Positions 26,813 to 36,198 are shown, numbered from the stretch's first letter. The stretch: 64,000 bases of DNA from Enterococcus sp. 9E7_DIV0242 (GCF_002140975.2 NZ_CP147247.1:620001-684000), one strand, 5' to 3'. Program-made: numbers and translations. Notes: generated from the letters alone by a model not told the origin.

Positions 26813-27042
26813 CTTTTCTCCTCCTAGGAAATTAATTTCTTTTTATATGAATACCGATAAACAGTCTTTCTTATATTATGTACACTTTTCAGCCTACATA
26901 AGTAGAAGAGAGAAAAATAGTTAACAGGTTTCATATCGTACGTCTAAATAATAGCAAGGATTTAAAATTTTGGAAGTGACTTGTGTCCTATTTTACACAA
27001 TTTTCACAAACAATTTACGAAAACTGTCGAATATCGTTCGTG

Positions 27043-27071
27043 TTGAGTGAGGAGAGATTCTACGTTATAAT
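27043..27071 (+). promoter_or_regulatory. Sigma-A promoter of the Crp/Fnr-type regulator gene
   Basis: TTGAGT (27043-27048), a 17-base spacer and a perfect TATAAT (27066-27071). The start codon follows about 30 bases further on. Confidence 0.75.
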
Positions 27072-27100
27072 AAAGCAAAATACATAGGGAGTGGCTGTTC

Positions 27101-27778
27101 ATGAAAAAAATAAAGAACGACGAACGCTTAGCAGCTTACATAAAAAATCATGATTTACAATCTTATATGGATACAGACCTTTTAGCTATGTCTTCTCTAT
27201 ATTCATTTGAAAAAGAAGACCATCTTATCCATGCGGAAACAGCTTCGGATTTTCTTTATTTCTTAGTCGATGGTGTTGTGATGGTCTACTCCTACACCTC
27301 CGGTACACAAAATATTTGTATTGATTATACAAAACCCGGCACCCCTCTTGGAGAAGCATCTTCTTTGTGGGGGTTGCTGCCTAAAAGCAGCGTGAAGGCC
27401 GTAACACCATGTGTCTGTGTCGCAGTTCCATTGAATCAACACAGAAAAACGTTACAACGGGATGTTCGGTTTTTACAAAATATCTGTCAAATCCTGAGCT
27501 ATCGTCTAAATTCAGGAATCAATCTAGCCAATTCGTTAACAGAGCCTGTCGAAACGCGCTTAGCAAAATTCATTTTGACTCACCACAAAGAAGGAGTCTT
27601 CTCTTTTCAGCTGACGACCTGTGCAGCGATCTTAAATGTGAGCTATCGTCACCTTTTACGAACAATTACTAGCTTTCGTGATGCTGGAATTCTTGAAAAG
27701 AAAAAGAACACTTATTTAATTCAAGACATGAGTGAATTAGAAAAGCTAGCCGAAAACATGAGCCAGATAAAAAAATAG
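27101..27778 (+). CDS. Crp/Fnr-family regulator, YeiL-like
   Basis: This 225-residue regulator has an N-terminal cyclic-nucleotide-binding-type beta-barrel (about 20-125; EASSLWGLLPKSSVKAVTPC in its core) and a C-terminal winged helix (about 150-215; TTCAAILNVSYRHLLRTITSF). No N-terminal Fnr cysteine cluster is present. The ATG follows GGGAGTGG. It is divergent from phnD and is the natural candidate to control the importer, but no palindromic Crp/Fnr site was found between them. Confidence 0.8.
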   Translation: MKKIKNDERLAAYIKNHDLQSYMDTDLLAMSSLYSFEKEDHLIHAETASDFLYFLVDGVVMVYSYTSGTQNICIDYTKPGTPLGEASSLWGLLPKSSVKAVTPCVCVAVPLNQHRKTLQRDVRFLQNICQILSYRLNSGINLANSLTEPVETRLAKFILTHHKEGVFSFQLTTCAAILNVSYRHLLRTITSFRDAGILEKKKNTYLIQDMSELEKLAENMSQIKK

Positions 27779-27872
27779 TAGGCATAGACGTTAAAAAAAA
27801 GAAACAAGCTCTTGTTGAAAAGCAACTGTACACTCCAATTCAGAGACTACTCTTAATAGATGGATTCACATA

Positions 27873-27912
27873 AAAAAACAAACACCGGCCTCAAATTAAG
27901 TGCCGGTGTTTT
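27873..27912. terminator. Bidirectional terminator
   Basis: AACACCGGC and GCCGGTGTT pair around a 12-base loop with A7 on the left and TTTTA on the right. It lies between the Crp-type gene and the convergent gene at 27925. Confidence 0.88.
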
Positions 27913-27924
27913 ATAATGATTGTC

Positions 27925-28278
27925 TTAATAGTTTTCTATAGCTAAGATCGTTTCATCATCATGAACGGTCAAAAATACTTTCTGCTGGTACTTATCCGAT
28001 AACTCTTTGATGGAATCAACGAGGTGATGTTCACAGTTTACGTACAAAACGATCGCCTCAAAACGACCCCGAATCGATTGCATAAATTGCTCTACACCTT
28101 TGAGCAGATCGTCTGACTCCAATGTTTCATAGGCATGCATCTGTTTTCCGCGTACAAAATTATGAGGAATGCCGCCTTTTTGACTGACAATTGCCACCTT
28201 GTTTCCAGAGTGTTCCTTTTTTACTAAGTCCCAAATATTTTCAATCTTTCTTGAATCGTTTCCTTTAACTATGATCAT
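27925..28278 (-). CDS. Hypothetical protein, 117 residues
   Basis: A soluble 117-residue alpha/beta protein (MIIVKGNDSRKIENIWDLV at the start). Alternating hydrophobic strands such as NKVAIVSQKGG, RFEAIVLYVN and KVFLTVHDDE resemble a small Rossmann- or ATPase-like fold without a Walker motif. I recognise no family. ATG 28278 follows AAGGAG. It is a single-gene unit. Confidence 0.6.
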   Translation of the reverse strand: MIIVKGNDSRKIENIWDLVKKEHSGNKVAIVSQKGGIPHNFVRGKQMHAYETLESDDLLKGVEQFMQSIRGRFEAIVLYVNCEHHLVDSIKELSDKYQQKVFLTVHDDETILAIENY

Positions 28279-28608
28279 GTCTATTCTCCTTCATCTTTTA
28301 TTCATTCGCGAATAAGACACAAAGAAGCCTCATGACGACTGGCACTTCCGTGTGTCCAGCTCATTCATGCAAGATAATCCCCTCCCAATAGCATAACTCT
28401 CTCAACCATAACATAGAAAAATTAAAAAGCAATAGGTTGTGACAAAAGTATACCCAACTCCAAGAACCCGAATAAACGGTGTTCCCAAAGCAATCTCAAA
28501 AAGCTTAACAAGCCCACAAAGTATGATACCGATTCACCTTTAATGAAGTCTCACTTCTTAAAGATCCTTTGATATATTTCTAGACATGACTCTTCATTCG
28601 ACAACCAA
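28279..28608. other. 330-base gap with a short fragment of the repeat family
   Basis: No gene is seen. CCCGAATAAACGGTG at about 28467-28481 matches the end module of the long repeats (CCGAATAAACGGTG in copy 1, at 13967), so this looks like a decayed solo end. A short palindrome, ATTCGCGAAT, lies at about 28302-28311, close to the start of the gene at 27925. Confidence 0.5.
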
Positions 28609-30099
28609 TCATTGTTGCAAATAAGGTATATCCTTTGGCAATATCAGACGTGCTCGGTCAATGAAATCACGTAGATCATTCAAATCTTTGGATGACAATA
28701 CATCTTCAACAACAATCAACTGTGTTTCCGGTAGATTGTCCGGCGAAAAATTAGCAACATATAAATCTGTACTCCCCTTCGCCATACTCATTCCTTCAAA
28801 CAATGCGTGCTCCAGATAGGACACAGCAATTTTTTTCTGAAACGCACTGTTTAATTGATTAACCAACGATCGCGCATGCTCACGCCCTAGATCACTCATA
28901 ACCAACACGGTAACGGTTTTCCGTAAGCTGTCCATATGGGTAGGCAAATCTTCCCAATAAATCATGACCTCATGGAGCATCTCATCCAGATACAAGCTTT
29001 TCCATGGAAACCGTTGCTGCTCCTCTGCTGTATCTAAGAGCTTCTCCACGATTGCTGTAAAAACAACATAGTTTTGACGAATCGATTTACTTGAATAGGA
29101 AAAACGATCATAAATCATATACTTTTTATAAGGATACATTTTATGAAGGGCATAAATATTCTGAAACAAGCGAGTGATTTTTCGTTGACTCCTTAAGGTG
29201 ATTGAAATCGTCAAGCTTTGCTGTATAGTTTGGACAAACATCTGACCGGTTTCTTTAATTTTTTGCTTTTCCTGCATAGAATCCCAGCCGAAATTCCACC
29301 AAAAGAATGTATAGATAAAATCCTCATATCTGAACTCAGGTATATCTCCAGGATGAACTCCTGTAAAAGCATATATCTCTGCTTGGTATCCGAGCAATTG
29401 CTCTTGTTCCTTCAAAAGCTCTTCACGATCCTGCTGAGGAATCTGCACATAATAGCCCTGTTGCTGCCGAATAATCGTTACTGCAATAGAAAAAACAAGA
29501 TGAATCACTTGGATATCCGTCAAATCAAGCTGAAACTGATGATCGATTTTCCGAACAAAATCTAAGATTTTTTCTTTGTCCAGAGAAAATGGCCAGTAAT
29601 GAATACCGTAGACCTCAAGAAAATATGCGGCAAAAAAATACCGAATCTGCCGTTCTTTTTTACCAGATAAATAGAATGGTTTTTGTGATAATTTTAAGTT
29701 TCGATCTCTTAGCGAAATATTTATTTTTTTCGTCAAGCGGTATAACGTCGATTTGCTCATAAACATCTTCTCTTCGAAATACTCTGACTCATGATTTGGA
29801 TGAAAAAAAACTGCCTCTAATAACGTAAACGCCGGTGCCTCCTTGATAATTTCTGCATAAATATCATGAATGGAGTGATGGGGCGCTGTAATCATCTTAA
29901 TGCCGCTCTTCTTCGATGTCTCGATCGTCAGATAATCTCCCCAGCGTTCTTCCAAATACTGGCAGTCCAAAAACAGAGTCTTGACAGAACAGTCTAAACT
30001 CTTGGCAAGCTTTTCTGAAGTCAACCAATCTGTTGCACTATACAAATCATTCAATAGTAGTACGCGACGATTCATTTCATTTGATAATAGACGCTCCAT
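28609..30099 (-). CDS. Mga-like transcriptional regulator
   Basis: This 496-residue regulator of the Mga/AtxA type begins with a helix-turn-helix (TSEKLAKSLDCSVKTLFLDC, about 30-50). A second Mga helix-turn-helix follows near 110 (FMSKSTLYRLTKKINISL), then PRD-like helical domains and a C-terminal EIIB-like domain (about 410-490; VTVLVMSDLGREHARSLVNQL). These proteins control surface and virulence genes and can be phosphorylated by the PTS. I chose ATG 30099, preceded by GGGAG and AAAGGA; a frame to 30132 is possible. It is divergent from the secreted sortase-fold protein, its most likely target. Confidence 0.78.
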   Translation of the reverse strand: MERLLSNEMNRRVLLLNDLYSATDWLTSEKLAKSLDCSVKTLFLDCQYLEERWGDYLTIETSKKSGIKMITAPHHSIHDIYAEIIKEAPAFTLLEAVFFHPNHESEYFEEKMFMSKSTLYRLTKKINISLRDRNLKLSQKPFYLSGKKERQIRYFFAAYFLEVYGIHYWPFSLDKEKILDFVRKIDHQFQLDLTDIQVIHLVFSIAVTIIRQQQGYYVQIPQQDREELLKEQEQLLGYQAEIYAFTGVHPGDIPEFRYEDFIYTFFWWNFGWDSMQEKQKIKETGQMFVQTIQQSLTISITLRSQRKITRLFQNIYALHKMYPYKKYMIYDRFSYSSKSIRQNYVVFTAIVEKLLDTAEEQQRFPWKSLYLDEMLHEVMIYWEDLPTHMDSLRKTVTVLVMSDLGREHARSLVNQLNSAFQKKIAVSYLEHALFEGMSMAKGSTDLYVANFSPDNLPETQLIVVEDVLSSKDLNDLRDFIDRARLILPKDIPYLQQ

Positions 30100-30303
30100 T
30101 TCCTTTCTCTCCCTTACTTCAACTTTTTCCAAGTCTATAGTAAAACATGAACACCCCTTAGTATAACAATAATTATACCATTTTCTGCTCCTTTCTATAA
30201 ACAGGGAATTAGGTGAAATCGGGCAAAATCATTATGATGAAGTTGTGAAAGCAAGAGTCACATTTATCGATAGATGATGATCTCACCAATTGGAGGGATT
30301 CTC

Positions 30304-31125
30304 ATGAAAAAAAGAACATGGACATTATTATTACCAATAGGAGTGGCTGTTTTACTAAGCGGCGCCGCATTTTTCGATCATACGATTGCAGCAGAAAATA
30401 CAGAGATGATTCAATCAACGGTGGAAGAAATGGCTTCTCAAGAAAAAACAGGTGCATCAGCAACAGAAACGAGCTCTTCTGAAGCGAAAAAAGCAAGTAC
30501 TGAATCCACAAGAAACTCTACTGAAAGTGAAGATTCTGTAGCACCAGAACCTGTCTCTGCAGAAGTCTCCGCTCCTGTAGAAGCAGCACCAGTAGCGGAA
30601 GAACCTGCCATAGAACCCGTAGCTACACCAGCAGAAACAGAAGTCATTTCAAATGACTTAACTGCTGAACAACCAGCTGCAGCTGCGGAAACCAGCACTG
30701 CACAAGCTTACCAAGCAATGACACTTTATATCGCCGGACAAGCGATTCCTTATCAAAACGGTGGAACAGGTAGTGGTCAAGGAATCATTGACAGCAATCC
30801 CAACGGCGTTGCTGCTACATGGGGCGGTGCGCCCATTCAATCCGGAGACGATGGCTTGAACACCCATATTATCGGACACAATCCTGGTGCGTTCTCTGCA
30901 CTGTTTAGTGTAGGAGGCGGTAGCCAGATCGTTGTCACTGATAGCGCCGGAACACCTACTACTTACACCGTTCAATCCGTCATGCAGGTAGATGACTATG
31001 GTAAAGAAATAGGATCTGGACAAGATGTCTGGGATCTGACTGTTGGTACAGGCGGTGGTGAACGAATCACGTTACAGACTTGTATTAATGATGATGTGAA
31101 TCTATTTGTTTTAGCTTATAAATAA
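30304..31125 (+). CDS. Secreted sortase-fold protein with low-complexity linker
   Basis: This 273-residue protein has a signal peptide (MKKRTWTLLLPIGVAVLLSG, cleavage near AAE), then a linker of about 110 residues rich in Ala, Glu, Pro, Ser and Thr. A C-terminal sortase-like domain follows (about 140-273). The domain holds the catalytic histidine block NTHIIGHNPGAF and the cysteine block ITLQTC. The family's catalytic arginine, usually shortly after the cysteine, is not evident: the tail reads INDDVNLFVLAYK. No membrane anchor or sorting motif is present, so the protein should be released. ATG 30304 follows TTGGAGG. It is probably a divergent sortase or a sortase-derived binding domain. Confidence 0.75.
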   Translation: MKKRTWTLLLPIGVAVLLSGAAFFDHTIAAENTEMIQSTVEEMASQEKTGASATETSSSEAKKASTESTRNSTESEDSVAPEPVSAEVSAPVEAAPVAEEPAIEPVATPAETEVISNDLTAEQPAAAAETSTAQAYQAMTLYIAGQAIPYQNGGTGSGQGIIDSNPNGVAATWGGAPIQSGDDGLNTHIIGHNPGAFSALFSVGGGSQIVVTDSAGTPTTYTVQSVMQVDDYGKEIGSGQDVWDLTVGTGGGERITLQTCINDDVNLFVLAYK

Positions 31126-31154
31126 AATGTGCGAATGCATTGAAATATAAAACA

Positions 31155-31192
31155 AAAAGGCAAGGTCCGTCTGATGGTGGTCCTTGCCTTCT
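31155..31192 (+). terminator. Probable terminator after the sortase-fold gene
   Basis: GGCAAGG (31159-31165) and CCTTGCC (31182-31188) pair around a 16-base loop and are followed by TTCTTG. The T-tract is weak. Confidence 0.5.
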
Positions 31193-31312
31193 TGCTATTT
31201 CCAATGACTCGTCATCACCCTTTCCTCGATAGCATCTAATAGCTGTGACCAATACCCTTGCTAACAGAATAATCTTGCCCTCTTCACTTGGGTGCAATTG
31301 AATAACTTACTC

Positions 31313-32203
31313 CTAACTTTCCGGAAATCGTACACAGATACTCAGCTTATTTTCCTCATATTCAGCAGAAATTTGACCATTCATTTGTTCTACAAAAGTA
31401 CGGGCAATTCCCAATCCCAGACCAGTCGCATACTTTGCAGTATTAACTGTGTAGAAACGATCAAACAGCTTACCTACCTGAACAGCATCCAAAGCAGTGG
31501 TTGTATTCGTAAAAGTAAGCTCTCCCGTTTCCAATAATGTAATCATTAAATCTCCATCACTATATTTGACTGCATTATTTAAAAGGTTGGCGACCATCCG
31601 AGAAAGCAAAGTTCGTGGTAGACAGCGACTCACTTTCTGCTCCGGCAAGTGAATAACCGGCTCAATGCCTCGTTCTTTGAGTACACCATAAAAGGCGGCG
31701 ATACTCTCTTCCAAGATATCATTGAGTATGACCCTTTCCTTCGTTGCCTCATTTTCGGAGCTGATAATCACAGAGTAACTAAAAAGCTCCTCTGTCAGCG
31801 TTTCCATCATATTTACTCTATTCCTGATAATCTCGAGGTAACGAGTAACATTAGCTGCTTTCTCTTCAGTTTCCAAAAGCTCAAGATACCCACAAATGGC
31901 GGTGAGCGGCGTACGTAAATCATGTGAAATATTGGTCACAGCTTCCTTGAGTTCCCGGTCCTTACTTAAGTATTCCTGTCGCTGTTTACGCACTATCCGA
32001 AGTTGGTGGTTCAGCGCATTAGCTAACCGTTTTACTTGTTTATCACCCGTAGACACAGAAAGAAGCGTATTGGATTGTGTTGATACAAGAGTACTAAGCT
32101 CCTGACTGATTTCATTCAGATTTTTTTTCAAAAGACTATTTTTCAACGCAAGAACACCTACGATAACCAGTAAAACAACACACAGGATTAAAGAAAGGGA
32201 CAA
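31313..32203 (-). CDS. Sensor histidine kinase with a single membrane segment
   Basis: This 296-residue HisKA-type kinase has one N-terminal membrane helix (about 3-20), a coiled linker, the phosphorylated histidine in NISHDLRTPL (about 93), the N box in NLLNNAVKYSDG and a G box GLGLGIARTF. There is almost no extracytoplasmic part, so it probably senses through the ABC transporter, as in bacitracin/lantibiotic resistance modules. Translation must start at TTG 32203, because an in-frame stop lies just upstream; GGCTGGTG precedes it. It is the last gene of the response regulator-ATPase-permease-kinase unit. Confidence 0.85.
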   Translation of the reverse strand: MSLSLILCVVLLVIVGVLALKNSLLKKNLNEISQELSTLVSTQSNTLLSVSTGDKQVKRLANALNHQLRIVRKQRQEYLSKDRELKEAVTNISHDLRTPLTAICGYLELLETEEKAANVTRYLEIIRNRVNMMETLTEELFSYSVIISSENEATKERVILNDILEESIAAFYGVLKERGIEPVIHLPEQKVSRCLPRTLLSRMVANLLNNAVKYSDGDLMITLLETGELTFTNTTTALDAVQVGKLFDRFYTVNTAKYATGLGLGIARTFVEQMNGQISAEYEENKLSICVRFPES

Positions 32204-32219
32204 CTTTTTTCACCAGCCT

Positions 32220-32963
32220 TTATTTTAAATCTTTTTTATTGAAAATGACCATGCCGCTTCCTGTGAGGATAATGGATAGCAGCAAGGAATATACACTAAG
32301 TTTCAACAATACCTCCGTTCCAACTGCCATCATTTGGAAGGTCTGTCCAAATGGGTTGACGTCCAACAAAAACTGAAAGATAGCCATTTCCAGCTCTGAA
32401 AGAAAACCGGGTTGGGATAATGAGTAACAAAGTAAACCACCAAATAGTAATAGAAACGCAGTCAGTATAGAAAAAATCGATGTTTTCGCTTTACTTGATG
32501 AAAGGAGACCAATCAGCGTGAAAATCGCACTATATAACACGCAGGCCAACCAGCCCACAAGTCCAGCCAAAACAATTTGACCAATTGGGCTATCTATCGA
32601 TGCCTGTGTGAAAAGGATAAACAGACCTCCTGTAACAAACCAAGCAAAATACACAATCGTGATGGCCGTGATTGCTGTAACCAGACTTGCCAAATAAATA
32701 TGGCTTCTCTTGTGCCCAACAACAATCTTATTGCGAATCGTTCCATCATTGTATTCGGTCCCTAAAAATAGACTTAGGAAAACAGAGGTGACTATTCCGA
32801 TGATTTGCAAGGACATGAATAAAAGGATATCCATGCGTATAGACTCCTGTCCCAATATAAGAATACCCAAGAAGCTCTCCAGAAGAACCATGAAAGCAAT
32901 TGTCATCCAAAAAGAAGAAGTGAGCCGCAAACGACTTAAATTAGCAGATATCAATCTATACAT
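32220..32963 (-). CDS. ABC-2 type permease, bacitracin/lantibiotic immunity type
   Basis: This 247-residue membrane protein has six hydrophobic segments and the ABC-2 loop GTEYNDGTIRNKIVVGHKRS typical of immunity permeases (BcrB/LanE/G-like). I start it at ATG 32963, preceded by GGAGGTGG and overlapping the ATPase stop by eight bases. It works with the ATPase at 32956-33870. Its probable role is removal of an antimicrobial peptide from the membrane, though no biosynthesis genes are present. Confidence 0.8.
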   Translation of the reverse strand: MYRLISANLSRLRLTSSFWMTIAFMVLLESFLGILILGQESIRMDILLFMSLQIIGIVTSVFLSLFLGTEYNDGTIRNKIVVGHKRSHIYLASLVTAITAITIVYFAWFVTGGLFILFTQASIDSPIGQIVLAGLVGWLACVLYSAIFTLIGLLSSSKAKTSIFSILTAFLLLFGGLLCYSLSQPGFLSELEMAIFQFLLDVNPFGQTFQMMAVGTEVLLKLSVYSLLLSIILTGSGMVIFNKKDLK

Positions 32964-33870
32964 AGCTGCCACCTCCGATAAGATTCATATAGTAGCTTTC
33001 CAGATTCTCATCGCGTTCACTCATAGTGATGATCTCGCCATTCAATTTTTCCAAAGCGGCCGCTAATTGTGAAACATTTACCTTTGCATAAATATCTGCC
33101 TGAACAGTCGAAAGGATTTTATAATCGATGTGCATTTCGTCTAACACTCTTGCAAGGAGCATTGTATCATTTACTTCTATTCGAACACATTTCCGACTGA
33201 CTGCCTGTAATTCTGCAGCATCCATTTCCTTAACAATTTTCCCTTCATGAATAAATCCATAATGTGTGGCAAGCTTGGACAGTTCATTTAACATGTGGCT
33301 TGAAATCAATACTGTTATTTGCTGTTTTTGGTTAAGCGTCAAAATCAATTCACGGATTTCAATGATTCCCCCAGGATCCAGTCCGTTTACTGGTTCATCT
33401 AATATCAAAAAATCCGGATCACCAACAAGCGCTATAGCAATCCCCAATCGTTGACGCATCCCCAGAGAAAAATCCTTTGCCTTCTTTTTCCCGGTATTCT
33501 CCAGTCCTACTAATTTCAAAATATCTAGTAAGCCTTCAAAGGAAGGCAGACCCAAGATAAGGTATTGCTGTTTCAAGTTTTCTTCAGCTGTTAAATCAAG
33601 ATAAATCGACGGTGTTTCCACTACTGCGCCAATCCGCCTTCTAGCTTTGAACACTTCATCTTCCGTACTCTTTTTTCCATAAAGCGTATAGGTCCCGGAA
33701 GATGCCTGCTGCAATCCGCAAATCAAACGAATCAAGGTTGTTTTCCCCGCGCCATTTTTGCCTACAAAGCCATAAATCGCCCCTTTCGGTACATTCATTG
33801 ATACACCGGTCAATACTTTAAATGTTCCGTACTCCTTAAATAATTGATGGGTTTGAAGCACATAATCCAT
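32956..33870 (-). CDS. ABC transporter ATPase, BcrA-like
   Basis: This 304-residue ATPase has Walker A GKNGAGKTT, signature FSLGMRQR (the SLGM form of the BcrA family), Walker B DFLILDEPVNGLDP and switch ISSHM. A C-terminal accessory region of about 90 residues follows. It overlaps the permease start. The response regulator gene lies 88 bases upstream. The module is probably induced by, and protects against, a cell-wall-active peptide. Confidence 0.87.
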   Translation of the reverse strand: MDYVLQTHQLFKEYGTFKVLTGVSMNVPKGAIYGFVGKNGAGKTTLIRLICGLQQASSGTYTLYGKKSTEDEVFKARRRIGAVVETPSIYLDLTAEENLKQQYLILGLPSFEGLLDILKLVGLENTGKKKAKDFSLGMRQRLGIAIALVGDPDFLILDEPVNGLDPGGIIEIRELILTLNQKQQITVLISSHMLNELSKLATHYGFIHEGKIVKEMDAAELQAVSRKCVRIEVNDTMLLARVLDEMHIDYKILSTVQADIYAKVNVSQLAAALEKLNGEIITMSERDENLESYYMNLIGGGSYV

Positions 33871-33958
33871 CTATTTCGCCTCCTTTAGTTGATACTTGTA
33901 TTCTAATGAAAAACTGTAAAGAAAGCGGTAAAGAAAATAGTAAAGAAAAGGTAAATAT

Positions 33959-34624
33959 TTACTCTGCTTGCAATTTGAACCCAATCCCCCAGACGGCCTC
34001 GATATACTCCTTACCAGTCACTTCCCGAAGCTTTTTACGTAAGTTGCTGATATGCATCTTGAGCGAACTTTCTGTGCCATCCGGCGTATCACCACTTATC
34101 CGTTCCAACAGAAGTGATTTTGTCAGAACCTGTGTGGGATTTTGCATCAACAGCTTTAAGATCGCAAATTCTGTACGCGTGATTCGTAATTCGGTGTCGT
34201 CAACTGTTAATTTACGGTTGTTGCAATCAAGTCTCAATTCTCTAAAAGTTAAGAATGAGCTTGTGTTGATTTGTGCTGTCTGTCGAAGTTGTACAGCAAT
34301 TCGCGCCAACAACTCTTTTCCATTAAAAGGTTTCGTCACATAATCTGCTGCACCATCCAATAATAGGCTGACTTTGCTATCTATGCCTATTTTCGCACTG
34401 ACAACGATCACGGGAATTCCCTTAAGCTTCGGTAAGACCTCTTCCCCGTTCAATCCCGGAAGCATTAAGTCAAGCAAAATAAGGTCTGGCGCAGATTGCG
34501 CCAACAGTAGCAAAGCCTCCGTTCCTGAATACGCACGTGACACACTGTACCCTGCTTGCGTAAGCATTTCTTCAAGCAGATTGCTAATATGTATATCATC
34601 ATCAATAACCAGTATATTTTTCAC
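33959..34624 (-). CDS. OmpR-family response regulator
   Basis: This 221-residue regulator has a receiver domain (about 1-115; acidic pocket VIDDDI, phosphorylated Asp in LILLDLMLPG, Lys in VTKPFNG) and a winged-helix DNA-binding domain (about 125-221; KMHISNLRKKLREVTG). Translation starts at GTG 34624, with GGGGAA upstream. Its partner kinase is the fourth gene of the unit, and the ABC genes between are its likely targets. Confidence 0.88.
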   Translation of the reverse strand: MKNILVIDDDIHISNLLEEMLTQAGYSVSRAYSGTEALLLLAQSAPDLILLDLMLPGLNGEEVLPKLKGIPVIVVSAKIGIDSKVSLLLDGAADYVTKPFNGKELLARIAVQLRQTAQINTSSFLTFRELRLDCNNRKLTVDDTELRITRTEFAILKLLMQNPTQVLTKSLLLERISGDTPDGTESSLKMHISNLRKKLREVTGKEYIEAVWGIGFKLQAE

Positions 34625-34792
34625 TTGCTATTCCCCATTCCCACTAAGCATTTCAATAAATAAACCATCTGTAATCAGAAAACTCATCTTAATCATAAGC
34701 CAGTTTATCCATATGGTTGTCCTTTTTTGAAGAAAAATAGTCATTTCTTAACCTTTCATACGCACTAGCGTGAATCAAATACACACCTAACT

Positions 34793-34832
34793 AAAAAATA
34801 GTCGCATCCTTTTTTACGGGATACGGCTATTT
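34793..34832 (-). terminator. Terminator after the SDR gene
   Basis: On the minus strand ATAGCCGTATCC pairs with GGATGCGACTAT around an A-rich loop, followed by TTTTTT. It lies 20 bases after the stop at 34852. Confidence 0.78.
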
Positions 34833-34851
34833 TTAGTCACTCCTTAGTTTC

Positions 34852-35598
34852 TTACCACGGTTGCGTTGTTGGTCCTACAGTAAATTCGCTAACATTCACA
34901 TCTTTCGGCTGGTCGATTGCATAGGCAACAATGCTGGCGATTCGATCCGGTGTAATCCCATGTTGCTGATACAGGCTAGTCATTCCTTCTGCTGTTTCCT
35001 TATCTGTAATCGTATCTAACAGCTCTGTATTGATTGCAGCCGGATAGATAGTTGCTGTTCGAATATTGGTTCCTTCCTGTGCGGATTCTATCCGCAAGAC
35101 CTCCATCAAATCACGAACGGCCCATTTCGTTGCGCCATAAACCCCGCTGCCAGGATAAGCCTTGAGTCCTGCAACAGAAGATGTGGTAATCACATGTCCC
35201 GATTTTTGTTCAACAAAGAATGGCAGAACAGCAGCTAGCCCATTTAGGACCCCTTTGATATTGATATCGATCATCTGATCCCACTCCTCAACCTTTAGAG
35301 CAGATAGCGGAGAACTCGGCATGATGCCGGCATTTAGAAAAATAACATCGACTTTTCCGTAGGTTGTTTTGGCAAATTCCACTAAACGTTGATTGTCTTC
35401 CTGTTTTGTCACATCTGTTACTTGATAAGCAGCTTCACCAGACTGTTGCTTGATATCCTCAACTATTTTACTGAGCTTTTCTTCTCTGCGTGCTGCAAGG
35501 ACCAATTTAGCGCCTTTTTCCGCTAACAGTCTAGCAGTTGCTTCTCCAATTCCTGATGATGCACCTGTAATTATAACAACTTTGTCTTTAATAGCCAT
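34852..35598 (-). CDS. Short-chain dehydrogenase/reductase
   Basis: This 248-residue NAD(P)-dependent oxidoreductase has the classical motifs TGASSGIGE (cofactor), LNAGIMPSS, catalytic Ser in TTSSVAG and YGATKWA (Tyr-x-x-x-Lys). The arginine pair LAARREEK suggests NADPH. The substrate is unknown; the length and motifs fit the YqkF/YdfG-like general SDR group. It follows the lipoprotein gene by 22 bases and ends a three-gene unit controlled by a divergent LysR regulator. Confidence 0.86.
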   Translation of the reverse strand: MAIKDKVVIITGASSGIGEATARLLAEKGAKLVLAARREEKLSKIVEDIKQQSGEAAYQVTDVTKQEDNQRLVEFAKTTYGKVDVIFLNAGIMPSSPLSALKVEEWDQMIDINIKGVLNGLAAVLPFFVEQKSGHVITTSSVAGLKAYPGSGVYGATKWAVRDLMEVLRIESAQEGTNIRTATIYPAAINTELLDTITDKETAEGMTSLYQQHGITPDRIASIVAYAIDQPKDVNVSEFTVGPTTQPW

Positions 35599-35620
35599 TT
35601 CTATCTCTCCTCATATATGT

Positions 35621-36148
35621 TTATTCTATGTGTAACTGTATCGTATCTCTATCCTTAAGAAAATCCAATGCATCGGCTTCTCTAATTTTTCCTATTCGAG
35701 TGTAGACGTAATCTGTAGCAAAGCTTTCATAAAAAATCACTAGACAATCCGTACCAAACAGCAGTACATCTCCTTTTTCGATCCATCCGATCGTTTCTGG
35801 TGCTGTAGGCAACTCCTCTGATAAATAGACATATTTCTCATTTCGATGTAAATCTTCCATTGATAAAGAAATTGGAAGCATTTCTTCCAGCGTCTTCGCA
35901 GTCTCAGTTGAGACCATATCCAGTTGAAAAACTTTTTCTTCGATTCTCAAATGTTTTGTGGTCATTTGCGCCGCTTCTTTCTCTTGATTCATCGATTGTC
36001 GAAACATGGTTGATGCTTCAGTTGATTCTGAAACTAGTGGTTCTAAGCTATTTGTCGTATAACTCGATGTGCAGCCAACAAAAATGAAACTGCCAGCTAG
36101 AAGTAGGAATGGAAATATTTGACGTATACTAGCTTTTGATTGATTCAT
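35621..36148 (-). CDS. Lipoprotein with a cyclophilin-like domain
   Basis: This 175-residue protein has a signal peptide with lipobox (FIFVGCTSS, Cys about 26) and, from about 60 to 170, a cyclophilin-like fold of the kind often annotated as cyclophilin-like fold protein. Recognisable blocks are LPISLSMEDLHRNEKYVYL, GWIEKGDVLLFGTDCLVIFY and YTRIGKI. Its function is unknown; relatives often sit next to flavodoxin or oxidoreductase genes, and here an SDR follows. It lies 50 bases after the acetyltransferase gene. Confidence 0.75.
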   Translation of the reverse strand: MNQSKASIRQIFPFLLLAGSFIFVGCTSSYTTNSLEPLVSESTEASTMFRQSMNQEKEAAQMTTKHLRIEEKVFQLDMVSTETAKTLEEMLPISLSMEDLHRNEKYVYLSEELPTAPETIGWIEKGDVLLFGTDCLVIFYESFATDYVYTRIGKIREADALDFLKDRDTIQLHIE

Positions 36149-36198
36149 TTCTTGCCTTCCTCACTCTCTCTGTTCGAGCTTTTAAGCTGTACACTTTG

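Noticed and set aside
26813..27042. Search for a Crp/Fnr palindrome between phnD and the regulator gene
   Set aside because: No TTGAT-N4-ATCAA or TGTGA-N6-TCACA-like site was found, so the regulatory link remains an inference from gene order.
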